Part shown: positions 26,471 through 36,920 of the stretch, in pieces
Numbering within the stretch: the first letter of the stretch is position 1
How the letters are laid out: the number at the start of each line of letters is the position of its first letter
From: Aestuariivita sp.
GTDB lineage: Bacteria; Pseudomonadota; Alphaproteobacteria; Rhodobacterales; Rhodobacteraceae
Length of the DNA stretch: 64,000 nucleotides
Direction: 5' to 3'
NCBI GenBank assembly: GCA_018401465.1
Contig: JAGYKE010000004.1
Location: 744,001-808,000, forward strand
The notes under the pieces: generated by a model
The model's database searches: none
The model's input: only the letters and a program-made list of their open reading frames with translations
What the model was told of the DNA's origin: nothing
Translations under genes and position numbers: made by a program

Positions 26471-26653
26471 CTAGAAGTCTACCGCGATACCCTTCTTTTC
26501 CCAATCGCCATAGCGGACGGGCTCAGGCCCTTTGCGCCCGCCCAGTTCCGGCGGCAGGTCGATCGCCTTGGCCATGCGACGGCGTTCTTCCGCCTCGGCC
26601 AGCGCGCGGCGGGCGGCGGGGGGCAGATCGTCTTCTGTGCGGTCGTCGGTCAT
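26471..26653 (-). CDS. succinate dehydrogenase assembly factor 4-like protein (DUF1674)
   Basis: This 60-residue protein ends in the diagnostic block ELGGRKGPEPVRYGDWEKKG followed by IAVDF, which defines the SdhAF4/DUF1674 family. In mitochondria the homolog protects flavinylated SDHA during assembly of complex II; bacterial members are assumed to do the same. It converges with the secreted protein gene (one base between stops) and is divergent from rsmB. The sdh operon is not in this window. Confidence 0.88.
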   Translation of the reverse strand: MTDDRTEDDLPPAARRALAEAEERRRMAKAIDLPPELGGRKGPEPVRYGDWEKKGIAVDF

Positions 26654-26724
26654 GCCGCTTCCTTTGTGCGATATGCCTTGATATACGCCCGGCCGGTGCG
26701 GGGGCAAGGCAGGCAGGGTCACGG

Positions 26725-27993
26725 ATGACGGAACGCGCAACTGCTGCGCGGCGCGCGGCGCTGCATCTTCTGGACGCTGTTCTGGGGGATCATCGCCTGA
26801 TGTCGGAATGCCTGTCGGCAGGCATGCTCGACCGGATCGACGCGCCCGACCGCGCCCGCGCCCAACGGCTCGCGCAGGAGGTGCTGCGCAATCTGGACCG
26901 CTGCGACCGCCTGCTGGCACGCCACCTGCGCAAGAACCCGCCGCTGCATGTGCACAACGCGCTGCGGCTGGGCGTGCTGGAACTGGCGCAGGGGCAGGCG
27001 GCCCATGGCGTGGTCAGCGACATCGTCACGCTGGTGGGCGGCCACAAGCGTCATGGTGCGCTCAAGGGGCTGGTCAACGCCGTCCTGCGCAAGCTGGCCG
27101 ACGAGGCCCCCGCAGAATGGCCGCGCCTGCGGGCGCCGCATCTGCCCAACTGGCTGCGCCGCCCGCTGCGCGATGCCTGGGGCGCCGAGGCCGTCGCCGC
27201 GATGGAGGCCGCGCATCTGGCGGGTGCGCCGCTTGACCTGACGCTGAAGGACCCGGGCGATCCCTTGGCCGACACGCTGGGCGACCGCTTGCCCACCGGC
27301 AGCATCCGCCTGCGCGACGCGGGCGCGGTCACCGCGCTGCCGGGCTTTGCCGACGGGCGCTGGTGGGTGCAGGACGCCGCCGCCGCGCTGCCGGTCCGCG
27401 TGCTGGCCCCGCAGCCGGGTGAACGCATCCTTGACCTGTGCGCCGCCCCCGGGGGCAAGACGATGCAGCTGGTCGCGGCGGGCGCGCAGGTTGTCGCCGT
27501 CGATTCCTCGGACACGCGGATGGCGCGGGTGCGCGACAACCTCGCCCGGACGGGGCTGAGCGCCGAATTGCGCGTGGCTGATGCGCTGGAGGAAACAGGG
27601 CAATACGACGCTATCCTTCTGGACGCGCCCTGTTCGGCCACCGGCACGATCCGCCGCCATCCCGACCTGCCGCACGCCAAGGACGGGTCGGAATTCGGCG
27701 CGCTGATCGACCTGCAGGCGGCGATGATCGACCATGCCTGGACGCTGCTGCAGCCCGGCGGGCGGATGGTTTTCTGCACCTGTTCCATCCTCCCCGACGA
27801 GGGCGAGGCGCAGATCGACGACGCGCTTGACCGCCTGCCGGGGGCCATGATCGACACCGCCGCCGTGCGCCTTCCGGGGGTGGACCCCGACTGGATCACG
27901 CCCGAAAGCACGTTGCGCATCCTCCCATCGGCCTGGGACGACCGGGGCGGCATCGACGGGTTCTTCATCGCCTGCCTGAAGAAACCGGGCTGA
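26725..27993 (+). CDS. rsmB: 16S rRNA (cytosine(967)-C(5))-methyltransferase
   Basis: This 422-residue protein has an N-terminal NusB-like RNA-binding domain (about 1-140) and a C-terminal NOL1/NOP2/Sun methyltransferase domain. Motif I is ILDLCAAPGGKTMQL, motif IV is ILLDAPCSATGTIRRHPDL and motif VI is FCTCSILPDEGEAQI; the two Cys of DAPCS and CTCS are the release and nucleophile residues. It methylates C967 of 16S rRNA. It is followed 80 bases later by the heparinase gene and purH. Confidence 0.95.
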   Translation: MTERATAARRAALHLLDAVLGDHRLMSECLSAGMLDRIDAPDRARAQRLAQEVLRNLDRCDRLLARHLRKNPPLHVHNALRLGVLELAQGQAAHGVVSDIVTLVGGHKRHGALKGLVNAVLRKLADEAPAEWPRLRAPHLPNWLRRPLRDAWGAEAVAAMEAAHLAGAPLDLTLKDPGDPLADTLGDRLPTGSIRLRDAGAVTALPGFADGRWWVQDAAAALPVRVLAPQPGERILDLCAAPGGKTMQLVAAGAQVVAVDSSDTRMARVRDNLARTGLSAELRVADALEETGQYDAILLDAPCSATGTIRRHPDLPHAKDGSEFGALIDLQAAMIDHAWTLLQPGGRMVFCTCSILPDEGEAQIDDALDRLPGAMIDTAAVRLPGVDPDWITPESTLRILPSAWDDRGGIDGFFIACLKKPG

Positions 27994-28073
27994 GGCGCGC
28001 CATTCTGCGGTGACTTGCGCCTTCCGTGCCGCTATGATCGCGGCACAAGCGCCAGAGAGCGTAGAGGCAGAGC

Positions 28074-29813
28074 ATGGTATCCAACCCCCGGCAAGGCGAT
28101 CGGCGCGCACGGTTCATGAACCGCCTTTTCGCGCGTCTGAGCACTCGCCAGACGGCGGCGACGGGGTTCGTGTCGCAGCCCGAACCGCGCACCATCGGAT
28201 CCTTCGCGCGGGGCCGACAGATGGTGGCGGGGAACCTTCTGTTCGCGGGCTACCTGATCGAGGCCGAGGATTGCGATCTCTGGGAAGTCGCCCCGCCCGA
28301 CACTGCCTATGAGGATGAGATCCACGGCTTTGCCTGGCTCGACGATCTGGCGGCGGTGGGCGATCCGCGGGCGCGGGCGCTGGCGCAGAAATGGGTCTGG
28401 GGCTGGATCGACCGCTATGGGGCGGGCCATGGCCACGGCTGGTCGCCCGATCTGACGGGGCGGCGCGTGATCCGCTGGATCAACCACGCGCTGTTTCTGC
28501 TGCGCGGGCAGGACCGGGACGCCAGCGCCGTTTTCTACCGGTCGCTGGCGGGCCAGACATGGTATCTGTCGAAACGCTGGCGCAGCGCCCATCCCGGCCT
28601 GCCCCGGTTCGAGGCGCTGACCGGCCTGATCTATTCGGGCCTCGCGCTGGAAGGGAAAGAGGCGCTCGCCGCCCCGGCCATCACGGCGCTGGCGCAGGAA
28701 TGCGCCACTCAGATCGACGCTCAGGGCGGGCTGCCCACGCGCAATCCCGAAGAGCTGCTCGACGTCTTCATGCTGCTGACCTGGGCTGCCGCCGCGCTGA
28801 CCGAAGCGGGGCGCACCCCGCCACAGGCGCATGTCGATGCCATCGCGCGCATCGCGCCCACCTTGCGCATTCTGCGCCATGCCGATGGGGGCCTTGCCCG
28901 GTTCCACGGCGGCGGGCGCGGCCTTGAAGGGCGGCTTGACCATGCGCTTGCGGCGAGCGAGGTGCGCGAGGCCGCACCGGGCGGGCTGTCGATGGGCTAT
29001 GCGCGGCTGTCGGGCGGGCGCACCAGCGTCGTGATCGACGCCAGCGCCCCGCCGCAGGGGGCGGCGTCGCTGAATGCCCATGCCTCGACGCTGGCATTCG
29101 AGCTGACCTCGGGGCGCAGGCCGCTCATTGTCAGTTGCGGATCGGGGGCGTCCTTCGGGGCCGAATGGCGCCGCGCGGGCCGCGCGACGCCGTCGCATTC
29201 GGTCCTGTGCCTTGATGGATTTTCCAGCGCGCGGCTCGGCACCATGCCGACGGGCCGGGGCGAACCGCTGGTCGAAGCTCCGCGGAACTTGCCGTTCGAA
29301 CTTGACCGGCTGGGCGACGGGGCGCGGTTTCAGGGCGGGCATGACGGCTATGTCGCAAGTTATGGGCTTACCCATGCCCGCACGCTGGACCTGACCTTCG
29401 ATGGCCGGGGCCTTGCCGGTGAGGACCTTCTGGTCGCCATGGACGACGCCGCCAAACGCGTCTTCGACCGGCAGATCGACGGGCCGAAGCTGGGCGGCGT
29501 TCCCTTCGACATCCGCTTTCACCTGCACCCCGAGGTCGACGCCACCATCGATCTGGGCGGGGCGGCTGTGTCGATGGCGCTCAAAAGCGGGGAAATCTGG
29601 GTTTTCCGCCATGACGGGGCCGCGGGTATGTCGCTGGAACCCAGCGTCTATCTGGAAAGCGGGCGGCTCAAGCCGCGCGCGACAAAACAGATCGTTCTAT
29701 CCGGCCACGCGATCGAGTATGCGACCCGCATTCGCTGGTCACTGGCCAAGGCGCAGGACACCGCGATCGGCATCCGCGACCTGGCCCGGGACGAGCTGGA
29801 ATTCAACGACTGA
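28074..29813 (+). CDS. heparinase II/III family protein
   Basis: This 579-residue protein has an alpha-helical (alpha/alpha) toroid in its first 270 residues ([20 protein letters not shown], then [20 protein letters not shown]) and a C-terminal heparinase II/III beta domain starting around residue 300 ([20 protein letters not shown]). The family cleaves acidic polysaccharides by beta-elimination, but this chromosomal type between rsmB and purH has no known substrate and no signal peptide that I can see. GTAGAGGCAGAGC precedes the ATG at 28074; an ATG 14 codons later is an alternative. Confidence 0.86.
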   Translation: MVSNPRQGDRRARFMNRLFARLSTRQTAATGFVSQPEPRTIGSFARGRQMVAGNLLFAGYLIEAEDCDLWEVAPPDTAYEDEIHGFAWLDDLAAVGDPRARALAQKWVWGWIDRYGAGHGHGWSPDLTGRRVIRWINHALFLLRGQDRDASAVFYRSLAGQTWYLSKRWRSAHPGLPRFEALTGLIYSGLALEGKEALAAPAITALAQECATQIDAQGGLPTRNPEELLDVFMLLTWAAAALTEAGRTPPQAHVDAIARIAPTLRILRHADGGLARFHGGGRGLEGRLDHALAASEVREAAPGGLSMGYARLSGGRTSVVIDASAPPQGAASLNAHASTLAFELTSGRRPLIVSCGSGASFGAEWRRAGRATPSHSVLCLDGFSSARLGTMPTGRGEPLVEAPRNLPFELDRLGDGARFQGGHDGYVASYGLTHARTLDLTFDGRGLAGEDLLVAMDDAAKRVFDRQIDGPKLGGVPFDIRFHLHPEVDATIDLGGAAVSMALKSGEIWVFRHDGAAGMSLEPSVYLESGRLKPRATKQIVLSGHAIEYATRIRWSLAKAQDTAIGIRDLARDELEFND

Positions 29814-29832
29814 CCGCAAAGGCCCCCTGCCC

Positions 29833-31422
29833 ATGACCGACCGCCAGACGCTGCGCCGCGCGCTGATCTCCGTATCCGACAAGACCGGGCTCATCGAGCT
29901 CGGGAGCGCGCTTGCCGCGCGGGGGATCGAGTTGCTGAGCACGGGCGGTTCGGCGAAGGCGCTGCGCGACGCGGGCCTCGCGGTGCGCGATGTGGCGGAT
30001 GTGACGGGCTTTCCCGAAATGATGGACGGCCGGGTCAAGACCCTGCACCCCGGCGTGCATGGCGGTCTGCTGGCGCTTCGCGACAACGCCGAACACGTCG
30101 CCGCGATGGAGGCGCACGGGATCGGTGCCATCGACCTGCTGGTGGTCAACCTCTATCCGTTCGAGGCGACGGTGGCAGCTGGTGCCGATTACGACACCTG
30201 TATCGAGAACATCGACATCGGCGGCCCCGCCATGATCCGTGCGGCGGCCAAGAACCATGCTTTCGTGACGGTCGTGGTGGATGTGGAGGATTACGCGCCG
30301 CTTCTGGCCGAACTTGACGCGCAGGACGGGGCCACGACCTATGCCTTCCGTCGCCGCATGGCGCAGATCGCCTATGCGCGCACCGGGGCCTATGACGCCG
30401 CGGTCAGTACCTGGATGGCCGACGCGATCGGCGAGACGGCGCCCCGGCGGCGCGTGGTCGCCGGACGGCTCGCCCAGACCCTGCGCTATGGCGAGAACCC
30501 GCATCAGGCGGCGGCCTTCTATACCGACGGCAGCGCGCGGCCCGGCGTGGCGACGGCGGTACAACATCAGGGCAAGGAATTGTCCTACAACAACATCAAT
30601 GACACCGACGCGGCGTTCGAACTGGTCAGCGAGTTCGCGTCTGAGGACGGCCCCGCCTGCGTCATCATCAAGCACGCCAACCCCTGCGGTGCCGCACGCG
30701 GCGCGACCTTGGCCGAGGCTTATACAAAGGCCTTCGACTGCGACCGCACCAGCGCCTTCGGCGGCATCGTCGCGCTGAACCGGACGCTTGATGAAGAGAC
30801 CGCTCGCGAGATCACGGGCATCTTCACCGAAGTCGTGATCGCGCCCGCGGCCACCGACGCGGCCATGCGTATTTTCAACGAGAAGAAGAACCTGCGGCTG
30901 CTGACGACGGGTGGTCTGGCCGATCCGCGCGCGCCGGGGCTGGCGTGGAAACAGGTCGCGGGCGGGCTTCTGGTGCAGGACCGCGATACAGGTCACGTGG
31001 CTCCCGGCGATCTGCGGGTAGTCACGAAACGGCAACCGACCGAAGCCGAGCTTGCCGATCTGCGCCTTGCCTGGATCATCGCCAAGCACGTCAAGTCGAA
31101 CGCCATCGTCTACGTCAAGGACGGCGCGACCGTGGGCGTGGGCGCGGGCCAGATGAGCCGGCTGGACAGTTCCACGATCGCCGCGCTGAAGGCCGCCCGC
31201 ATGGGCACCGATCTGGGCTTGGTCGAAAGCCCGGCAAAAGGGTCGGTCGTGGCGTCGGACGCGTTCTTCCCCTTCCCCGACGGGCTTCTGGCGGCGGCCG
31301 AGGTGGGGGCCACGGCGGTGATCCAGCCCGGCGGGTCGATGCGCGACGCCGACGTGATCGCGGCGGCGGACGAAGCCGGACTTGCCATGATCTTCACCGG
31401 CATGCGCCATTTCCGGCACTGA
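29833..31422 (+). CDS. purH: bifunctional AICAR formyltransferase / IMP cyclohydrolase
   Basis: This 529-residue protein has the MGS-like IMP cyclohydrolase domain at the N-terminus ([36 protein letters not shown]) and the AICAR transformylase domain from about residue 200. The latter includes [32 protein letters not shown] and [13 protein letters not shown], whose Lys-His pair is catalytic. It carries out the last two steps of IMP synthesis. The ATG at 29833 is chosen as the family start. It is 19 bases after the heparinase gene and 10 before lspA. Confidence 0.97.
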   Translation: MTDRQTLRRALISVSDKTGLIELGSALAARGIELLSTGGSAKALRDAGLAVRDVADVTGFPEMMDGRVKTLHPGVHGGLLALRDNAEHVAAMEAHGIGAIDLLVVNLYPFEATVAAGADYDTCIENIDIGGPAMIRAAAKNHAFVTVVVDVEDYAPLLAELDAQDGATTYAFRRRMAQIAYARTGAYDAAVSTWMADAIGETAPRRRVVAGRLAQTLRYGENPHQAAAFYTDGSARPGVATAVQHQGKELSYNNINDTDAAFELVSEFASEDGPACVIIKHANPCGAARGATLAEAYTKAFDCDRTSAFGGIVALNRTLDEETAREITGIFTEVVIAPAATDAAMRIFNEKKNLRLLTTGGLADPRAPGLAWKQVAGGLLVQDRDTGHVAPGDLRVVTKRQPTEAELADLRLAWIIAKHVKSNAIVYVKDGATVGVGAGQMSRLDSSTIAALKAARMGTDLGLVESPAKGSVVASDAFFPFPDGLLAAAEVGATAVIQPGGSMRDADVIAAADEAGLAMIFTGMRHFRH

Positions 31423-31432
31423 GGAGAACCCG

Positions 31433-31912
31433 ATGCGGCTGCTGTTCTGGGCCGGGTTCTGGGCCTTCCTGATCGACCAGATCAGCAAGTACGTTATGCT
31501 GCATGTGCTGAACCTTGGCAGCGTGCGGGCCATCGACGTGGCTCCGCCGCTTCTCAACCTGCGCTACGGCGAAAACCGGGGCATCAATTTCGGCCTGTTC
31601 GGCGATGCGCCCGACGCGATGCGCTGGGTGCTGATCGGTTTTGCCTTCCTTGTCATTGCCGCCGTCTGCTGGTGGGTGCGCCGCCATGACGACAATCGTC
31701 TGATGATGCTGTCGGCGGGCTTTCTGGTGGGCGGCGCGCTGGGCAACGTGGTCGACCGGCTGGTCTACGGTTTTGTCGTCGATTTCCTGAACATCTCCTG
31801 CTGCGGGATCGACAACCCCTTCGTGTTCAACATCGCTGACATCTTCATCTTCGCGGGCGCGATCGGTCTGATCCTGTTCGAGGGGCGCGGCGCGCGCAAA
31901 AACCCCTCGTGA
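31433..31912 (+). CDS. lspA: lipoprotein signal peptidase (signal peptidase II)
   Basis: This 159-residue inner-membrane protein has four hydrophobic helices. The aspartic protease residues lie in LGNVVDRLVYGFVVDF and FNIADIFIFAG, and NRGINFGLFG is the conserved loop after helix 1. It removes signal peptides from prolipoproteins; the next gene is itself a lipoprotein. GAGGAGAA gives a strong ribosome binding site. It is probably cotranscribed with purH and the DUF3035 gene. Confidence 0.95.
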   Translation: MRLLFWAGFWAFLIDQISKYVMLHVLNLGSVRAIDVAPPLLNLRYGENRGINFGLFGDAPDAMRWVLIGFAFLVIAAVCWWVRRHDDNRLMMLSAGFLVGGALGNVVDRLVYGFVVDFLNISCCGIDNPFVFNIADIFIFAGAIGLILFEGRGARKNPS

Positions 31913-31962
31913 CCTCGCGGGAAAGATGGTCTAACAAAGGGCCAAGAAAACGGAGAGTGGCG

Positions 31963-32478
31963 ATGGCACTGCCGCGTACGGCATTGATGATCCTGGCCCT
32001 GACGGGTCTGACGGCCTGTTCCGGGCAGGGTCTGCGCGATCTGCGCGGCAGCGGCAATGGCCCCGATGAATTCATGATCCTGCCGTCCAAACCGCTTGTC
32101 GAACCGCCCAGCTATTCCCTGCTGCCCGATCCGACGCCGGGCGGTACCAATCTTGTGGACCAGAACCCGATGGCCGATGCGGTGGCGGCCTTCGGGGGGC
32201 GGCCCGAAGCGATCGAACCGCGGGGCGTCGCGGCGGCTGATGCGGCGCTTGTCGCCTCTGCCAGCCGTCACGGCGTGCAGGAGAACATCCGCGAAGTCAC
32301 GGCGCAGGAAGACGAACAGTTCCGCAAGCGGCGCGGGCGGCTCACCTCGATCCAGCTGTTCCCGGTGGACCGCTACGCGCAGGTCTATCGCCCGCAGCAG
32401 ATCGACCCATGGCAGGAAGAGCGGCGGTTCCGCCGCGCCGGCGTGCCCACGGTCACCAACCCGCCGCAGGCGCGCTGA
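31963..32478 (+). CDS. DUF3035 lipoprotein (BamF-like outer-membrane assembly subunit)
   Basis: This 171-residue protein starts with a lipoprotein signal (MALPRTALMILALTGLTACS, Cys at residue 19). The mature part is Pro-rich and charged (EFMILPSKPLVEPPSYSLLP), the DUF3035 pattern. DUF3035 proteins have been described as BamF, a subunit of the beta-barrel assembly machine in alphaproteobacteria; that assignment comes from family knowledge. The ATG at 31963 follows CGGAGAG. An 8-bp hairpin lies 29 bases after the stop. Confidence 0.83.
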   Translation: MALPRTALMILALTGLTACSGQGLRDLRGSGNGPDEFMILPSKPLVEPPSYSLLPDPTPGGTNLVDQNPMADAVAAFGGRPEAIEPRGVAAADAALVASASRHGVQENIREVTAQEDEQFRKRRGRLTSIQLFPVDRYAQVYRPQQIDPWQEERRFRRAGVPTVTNPPQAR

Positions 32479-32506
32479 TCCTCACGTTTCCGCCAAGTCG
32501 GCTTGA

Positions 32507-32525
32507 ACGGCGCAATCTGCGCCGT
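32507..32525 (+). terminator. hairpin between the DUF3035 and M16 genes
   Basis: ACGGCGCA-ATC-TGCGCCGT is a perfect 8-bp stem with a 3-base loop, followed by ACTTCTATTCG. The T-run is broken, so termination is probably partial, separating the lspA-side transcript from the peptidase pair. Confidence 0.6.
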
Positions 32526-32558
32526 ACTTCTATTCGCGTGATGCAAGGAGTGCTGCGC

Positions 32559-33899
32559 ATGTTGCGATCCCTCGCCCTGGGCACCGCGCTGATCTGGGGC
32601 TCTGCCCTGTCGGCGCAGACCATCGATGACGCGGTGACGACGTTTCAGCTTGGCAACGGCATGGATGTCGTCGTGATCGAGGATCGCCGCGTGCCCGTGG
32701 TCCAGCACATGGTCTGGTACCGGGCCGGGTCGGCTGACGAACCGGTTGGGGAATCGGGTGTTTCGCATTTTCTCGAACACCTGCTGTTCAAGGCGACCGA
32801 GAACCTTGAGGCGGGCGAATTGTCGGCCACCGTCGCCGCCAATGGCGGCCGCGACAACGCTTTCACCAGCTGGGATTACACCGCCTATTTCCAGCGCGTC
32901 GCCGCCGACCGGCTGGGCCTGATGATGCAGATGGAAGCTGACCGCATGGTCAACATCCGCCTCACGGAACGCGACATCGTCACCGAGCGCAATGTCATCA
33001 TCGAAGAACGCAACCAGCGGACCGAGAACAACCCCCGCGCGCTGTTTTCCGAACAGATGAACGCCGCGCAGTTCCTGAACCACCGATACGGCGTTCCCAT
33101 CATCGGCTGGATGCACGAGATGGAGACACTGGACATGGACGATGTCATGTCCTTCTACCGCACCCATTATGCGCCGAACAACGCGATCCTGATCGTGGCG
33201 GGCGATGTCGATCCCGAAGAGGTGCGCCGCCTGGCCAACATCCATTATGGTGCGATCCCCGCCAATCCCGACATCGCGCCGCGCGTCCGGTCGACGGAAC
33301 CGCCGCAGACTGCCGAACGGCGTCTGATCTTCCGCGATGCCCGCGTCGCGCAGCCTTATGTTCAGCGGTCCTATCTTGCGCCCGAACGCGACCCGGGCGC
33401 GCAGGAAAAGGCCGCCGCGCTCACCATCCTGGCCGAGGTGCTTGGTAGTGGGACGACGTCCTATCTGGTGGACAAGCTGCAGTTCGAAGCCCAGGTCGCG
33501 GTCTTCGCAGGCGCGTTCTACCGGGGCGTTTCGCTGGACGACACGACCTTCGATTTCGTGGTGGTGCCCGCCCCCGGCGTGACGCTGCAGGAGGCCGAGG
33601 ATGCGATGGATGCGGCCCTTGCACAGTTCCTGATCGACGGGGTCGATGCCGACCAGCTTGACCGGATCAAGATGCAGCTGCGCGCGTCGGAAATCTATGC
33701 GCGCGACAACGCCGAAGGGCTGGCCAGCCGCTATGGCTCGGCCCTGACCAGCGGGCTGACCGTCAAGGACGTGCAGGCCTGGCCCGGCGTCTTGCAGGCC
33801 GTGACCGCCGAAGACGTGGTCGAGGCCGCTCGCGCCGTCCTGCGGCGCGAGGCTTCGGTCACCGGCTGGCTGATGCAGGCAGAGGAGGCGATGCAATGA
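32559..33899 (+). CDS. M16 family zinc metallopeptidase, catalytic subunit, periplasmic
   Basis: This 446-residue protein starts MLRSLALGTALIWGSALSAQ, a signal peptide. The inverted zinc motif HFLEH has His70, Glu73 and His74, and the third ligand Glu lies in the ERNVIIEERNQ block. Two M16 domains fill the rest. The ATG at 32559 is preferred over 32541 because AAGGAG sits just ahead of it. It is expected to degrade peptides in the periplasm together with its partner encoded directly downstream, with a four-base overlap. Confidence 0.92.
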   Translation: MLRSLALGTALIWGSALSAQTIDDAVTTFQLGNGMDVVVIEDRRVPVVQHMVWYRAGSADEPVGESGVSHFLEHLLFKATENLEAGELSATVAANGGRDNAFTSWDYTAYFQRVAADRLGLMMQMEADRMVNIRLTERDIVTERNVIIEERNQRTENNPRALFSEQMNAAQFLNHRYGVPIIGWMHEMETLDMDDVMSFYRTHYAPNNAILIVAGDVDPEEVRRLANIHYGAIPANPDIAPRVRSTEPPQTAERRLIFRDARVAQPYVQRSYLAPERDPGAQEKAAALTILAEVLGSGTTSYLVDKLQFEAQVAVFAGAFYRGVSLDDTTFDFVVVPAPGVTLQEAEDAMDAALAQFLIDGVDADQLDRIKMQLRASEIYARDNAEGLASRYGSALTSGLTVKDVQAWPGVLQAVTAEDVVEAARAVLRREASVTGWLMQAEEAMQ

Positions 33900-35197
33900 T
33901 GAAGCGTGTTCTGGCCGCGGCTTTCGCCTGCGTTCTGGCCCTGCCCGCCTGGGCGGGCGTGCAGATCCGCGAAGTGACCTCGCCCGGTGGTATCACCGCC
34001 TGGCTGGTCGAGGATCATTCGATCCCCTTCATGGCGCTGGAGCTGCGGTTCCGGGGCGGCACGTCGCTCGATGCGCCGGGCAAGCGGGGGGCGACGTATC
34101 TCATGACCGGCCTGCTCGAGGAAGGGGCGGGCGATCTGGATGCGCGCGCCTATGCCCGCGCGCTGGAATCGCTGGCGGCATCGGTCGATTACGACGCGTC
34201 GGATGACGATGTCTCGGTCTCGGCCCGGTTCCTGACGGAAAACCGCGACGAGGCGGCGGCGCTTTTGCGCAAGGCGCTGGCGGAACCACGCTTTGACGAA
34301 GACGCCATCGAACGGGTGCGCCAGCAGGTCCTGTCGGGGCTGCGGTCGGACCTTGCCGATCCCAACGATATCGCCAGCGCGGCGTTTTCCGCCATGGCCT
34401 ATGGCGATCACCCCTATGCCACCGACGGGAAAGGCACGCTGGACAGTGTCGCGGCGCTGACGCGCGACGATCTGGTCGCCGCCCATCGCGGCGCGCTGGC
34501 GCGTGACCGGATGTTCGTGGGCGCGGTGGGCGACATCACGGCGGAAGAACTGGGCGCGCTTCTCGACAAGCTTCTGGGCGATCTGCCCGAGACCGGCGCG
34601 CCCATCCCCGGCCCGGCCGATGTGGTGATCGAAGGCGGCGTCACAGTCGTGCCCTTCGACACGCCGCAATCGGTGGCGATGTTCGGGCAAGTCGGCTACC
34701 CGCGCGATCACCCCGATTTCTTCCCGGCCTTCGTGCTGAACCACATTCTGGGCGGCGGCGGGTTCGAAAGCCGCCTGATGACGGAAGTGCGCGAAAAGCG
34801 CGGGCTGACCTATGGCGTCTATTCCTACCTTCTGCCCAAGGACCTTGCCGCCGTCTACATGGGCAGCGTGGCGTCCGCCAGTGACCGCATCGCCGAAGCG
34901 GTCGAGGTCATCCGCGCCGAATGGGCGCGCATGGCGTCTGACGGTGTCACGCCTGCGGAGCTGGACGCCGCCAAGACCTTCCTGACCGGCGAATACCCGC
35001 TGCGGTTCGACGGGCACGGGCGTATCGCCAGCATCATGACGGCGATGCAGATGCAGGACCTTGGTATCAACTATATCGCCACCCGCAACGACAAGGTCGA
35101 GGCGGTGACGCTTGACGATGTCGCGCGCGTTGCGGCGGACCTGATGAAGCCCGACAATCTGCATTTCGTGATCGTGGGACAACCCGCGGGGTTCTGA
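33896..35197 (+). CDS. M16 family protein, non-catalytic partner subunit, periplasmic
   Basis: This 433-residue protein has a signal peptide (MKRVLAAAFACVLALPAWAG) and two M16 domains. The position of the zinc motif reads RGATYLMTGLLEEG, so the HxxEH ligands are absent and the subunit cannot bind zinc. The Arg-Tyr pair of the second half is present (REKRGLTYGVYSYL). This is the usual active/inactive heterodimer arrangement of paired M16 peptidases. It overlaps the catalytic subunit gene by four bases. Confidence 0.92.
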   Translation: MMKRVLAAAFACVLALPAWAGVQIREVTSPGGITAWLVEDHSIPFMALELRFRGGTSLDAPGKRGATYLMTGLLEEGAGDLDARAYARALESLAASVDYDASDDDVSVSARFLTENRDEAAALLRKALAEPRFDEDAIERVRQQVLSGLRSDLADPNDIASAAFSAMAYGDHPYATDGKGTLDSVAALTRDDLVAAHRGALARDRMFVGAVGDITAEELGALLDKLLGDLPETGAPIPGPADVVIEGGVTVVPFDTPQSVAMFGQVGYPRDHPDFFPAFVLNHILGGGGFESRLMTEVREKRGLTYGVYSYLLPKDLAAVYMGSVASASDRIAEAVEVIRAEWARMASDGVTPAELDAAKTFLTGEYPLRFDGHGRIASIMTAMQMQDLGINYIATRNDKVEAVTLDDVARVAADLMKPDNLHFVIVGQPAGF

Positions 35198-35238
35198 CCC
35201 CGCGGGACTCGACTCCTGCGATGGGCAGGGCTAGATGA

Positions 35239-35253
35239 GAACATATAGTGAAC
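35239..35253 (+). promoter_or_regulatory. LexA (SOS) box upstream of imuB
   Basis: GAAC-ATATAGT-GAAC matches exactly the alphaproteobacterial LexA consensus GAACN7GAAC (equivalently GTTCN7GTTC). It ends 19 bases before the imuB ATG, overlapping the likely promoter. This predicts repression by LexA and induction after DNA damage. Confidence 0.88.
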
Positions 35254-35272
35254 ATCTGGCTGCCACTGTCCC

Positions 35273-36910
35273 ATGTCGAAACGCAGGATCCTGTCCGTGT
35301 GGTTTCCGCGCCTTGGCGCGGAACGGCTGCTCAGGGTGCAGCGGCTTGAACCCGACACGCCCCTTGCCGTCATGGACGAGGTGCGCAATGCGCAGGTCAT
35401 CTCGTCGCTGAGCGCGGCGGCGCAGGCCGCGGGGCTGCATCTTGGCCAGCCGGTGCGCGATGCCCATGCGATGTGCGCCCACCTTGTCACCCGCCACCGC
35501 AACGCCCCGGCCGAGGCGGCCTTCCTCACCGCGCTGCGCCGCTGGGCGGGCAAGTTTTCGCCCTGGGTGGCGGAAGAGGCGCCCGACGGGCTGGTGATCG
35601 ACCTGTCCGGCTGCGCGCATCTGTTTGGTGGGGAAGAGGCGCTTCTGCGGGTCGTCGAAGCGGATTGCGCCGATCTGGGCCTGTCGGTGCGCATGGGTCT
35701 GGCCGACACGCTGGGCGCGGCCTGGGCGCTGGCGCGCCATGCCGGGCAGGGGGCCGCGCCTGACCGCTCGGGCGATGCGATCCAGCAGGAGGCGCGCGCC
35801 ACCCGGTCGCGCGCCGCGCGGCGGCGGCCGGTTCCCGGTGTGCAGGCCGTGTCGGTGGCGGCGGGCATGATCGCGGCACCGGGGCAGAGTTACGGCGCGC
35901 TGGCGGGCCTGCCGGTGGCGGCGCTGCGACTTGACGCCGATACGGTGGCGCAGCTGGGCCGCCTTGGCCTGCGGCGCATCGGCGATCTGCTGGGCCAGCC
36001 GCGCGCGGGGCTGGCGCGGCGCTTCGGTACGGGGCTGGTCATGCGGCTCGATCAGGCGATGGGGTCGGCGCCCGAACCCGTGTCGCCCGCGCGCCCGCCC
36101 GACCATTTCGCGGTGCGCATGACGATGCCGGAACCCATCGGGCTCGAATCCGACCTGCTGGCGGCGATCGACCGGATGCTGCCCGTTCTTTGTGACCGCC
36201 TGCGTGCGAAGGGGCGCGGGCTGCGCACGCTGCGGCTGGAAGCGCACCGCACCGATCAGGCCGCCGAGGTGGTGACGCTGGGCCTTGCCCGCCCCAGCGC
36301 CGAACCCGACCGCATCCGCCCCCTTCTGGCGATGAAGCTTGGCCAGATCGACGCGGGCTTCGGCATCGACATGCTGCGCATCGCCGCGCTGCAGACCGAA
36401 CCCGTCCACGACCGCACGATGGTCGGCCACCGCGAGGCCGGGCGCGCCGTGGCCGAACGGCTGGCTGCCAATACCGCGCTTGATGACCTGATCGGGAAGC
36501 TGGGCGCGCGCGTGGGGCTCGAGGCGATCACGCGGCTGCATCCGGCATCAAGCCATATCCCCGAGAAGACGCAGAAGACCCTTGCCGCCGCATGGTCGGA
36601 GCCCGCGCGCGACTGGCCCGCCCCCCCGGGGCCACGGCCGCTGCTGCTGTGGCGGCCCGAACCGGTTCACGCCCCGGACGCGCCGCAGATGCCCGCCCGC
36701 TTCCGCTGGCGCGGCCGCGACCGGGACCTGGGCGAGGCGACGGGGCCCGAACGCATCGCGCCGGAATGGTGGCTGGACGATCCGAACTGGCGCAGCGGCG
36801 TGCGCGATTACTGGGTGGTCACCACGGCGCAGGGCGAGAGGCTGTGGCTCTTCTATGCGCATGGCGGAACGATGTCGTCGGGCTGGTTCTGTCAGGGTGC
36901 CTTCGCCTGA
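35273..36910 (+). CDS. imuB: Y-family DNA polymerase-like protein ImuB
   Basis: This 545-residue protein begins RRILSVWFPRLGAERLLR and has the Y-family layout of ImuB (AAAQAAGLHLGQPVRDA, GLVIDLSGCAHLFGGEEALL), including degenerate catalytic positions. The C-terminal part ends YWVVTTAQGERLWLFYAHGG, typical of ImuB. In the known mutasome, ImuB binds the beta clamp and recruits the error-prone polymerase DnaE2 together with ImuA. It has a perfect SOS box upstream. Neither imuA nor dnaE2 is adjacent here; the next genes are ccdAB. Confidence 0.88.
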   Translation: MSKRRILSVWFPRLGAERLLRVQRLEPDTPLAVMDEVRNAQVISSLSAAAQAAGLHLGQPVRDAHAMCAHLVTRHRNAPAEAAFLTALRRWAGKFSPWVAEEAPDGLVIDLSGCAHLFGGEEALLRVVEADCADLGLSVRMGLADTLGAAWALARHAGQGAAPDRSGDAIQQEARATRSRAARRRPVPGVQAVSVAAGMIAAPGQSYGALAGLPVAALRLDADTVAQLGRLGLRRIGDLLGQPRAGLARRFGTGLVMRLDQAMGSAPEPVSPARPPDHFAVRMTMPEPIGLESDLLAAIDRMLPVLCDRLRAKGRGLRTLRLEAHRTDQAAEVVTLGLARPSAEPDRIRPLLAMKLGQIDAGFGIDMLRIAALQTEPVHDRTMVGHREAGRAVAERLAANTALDDLIGKLGARVGLEAITRLHPASSHIPEKTQKTLAAAWSEPARDWPAPPGPRPLLLWRPEPVHAPDAPQMPARFRWRGRDRDLGEATGPERIAPEWWLDDPNWRSGVRDYWVVTTAQGERLWLFYAHGGTMSSGWFCQGAFA

Positions 36911-36920
36911 GGGTGGGGGC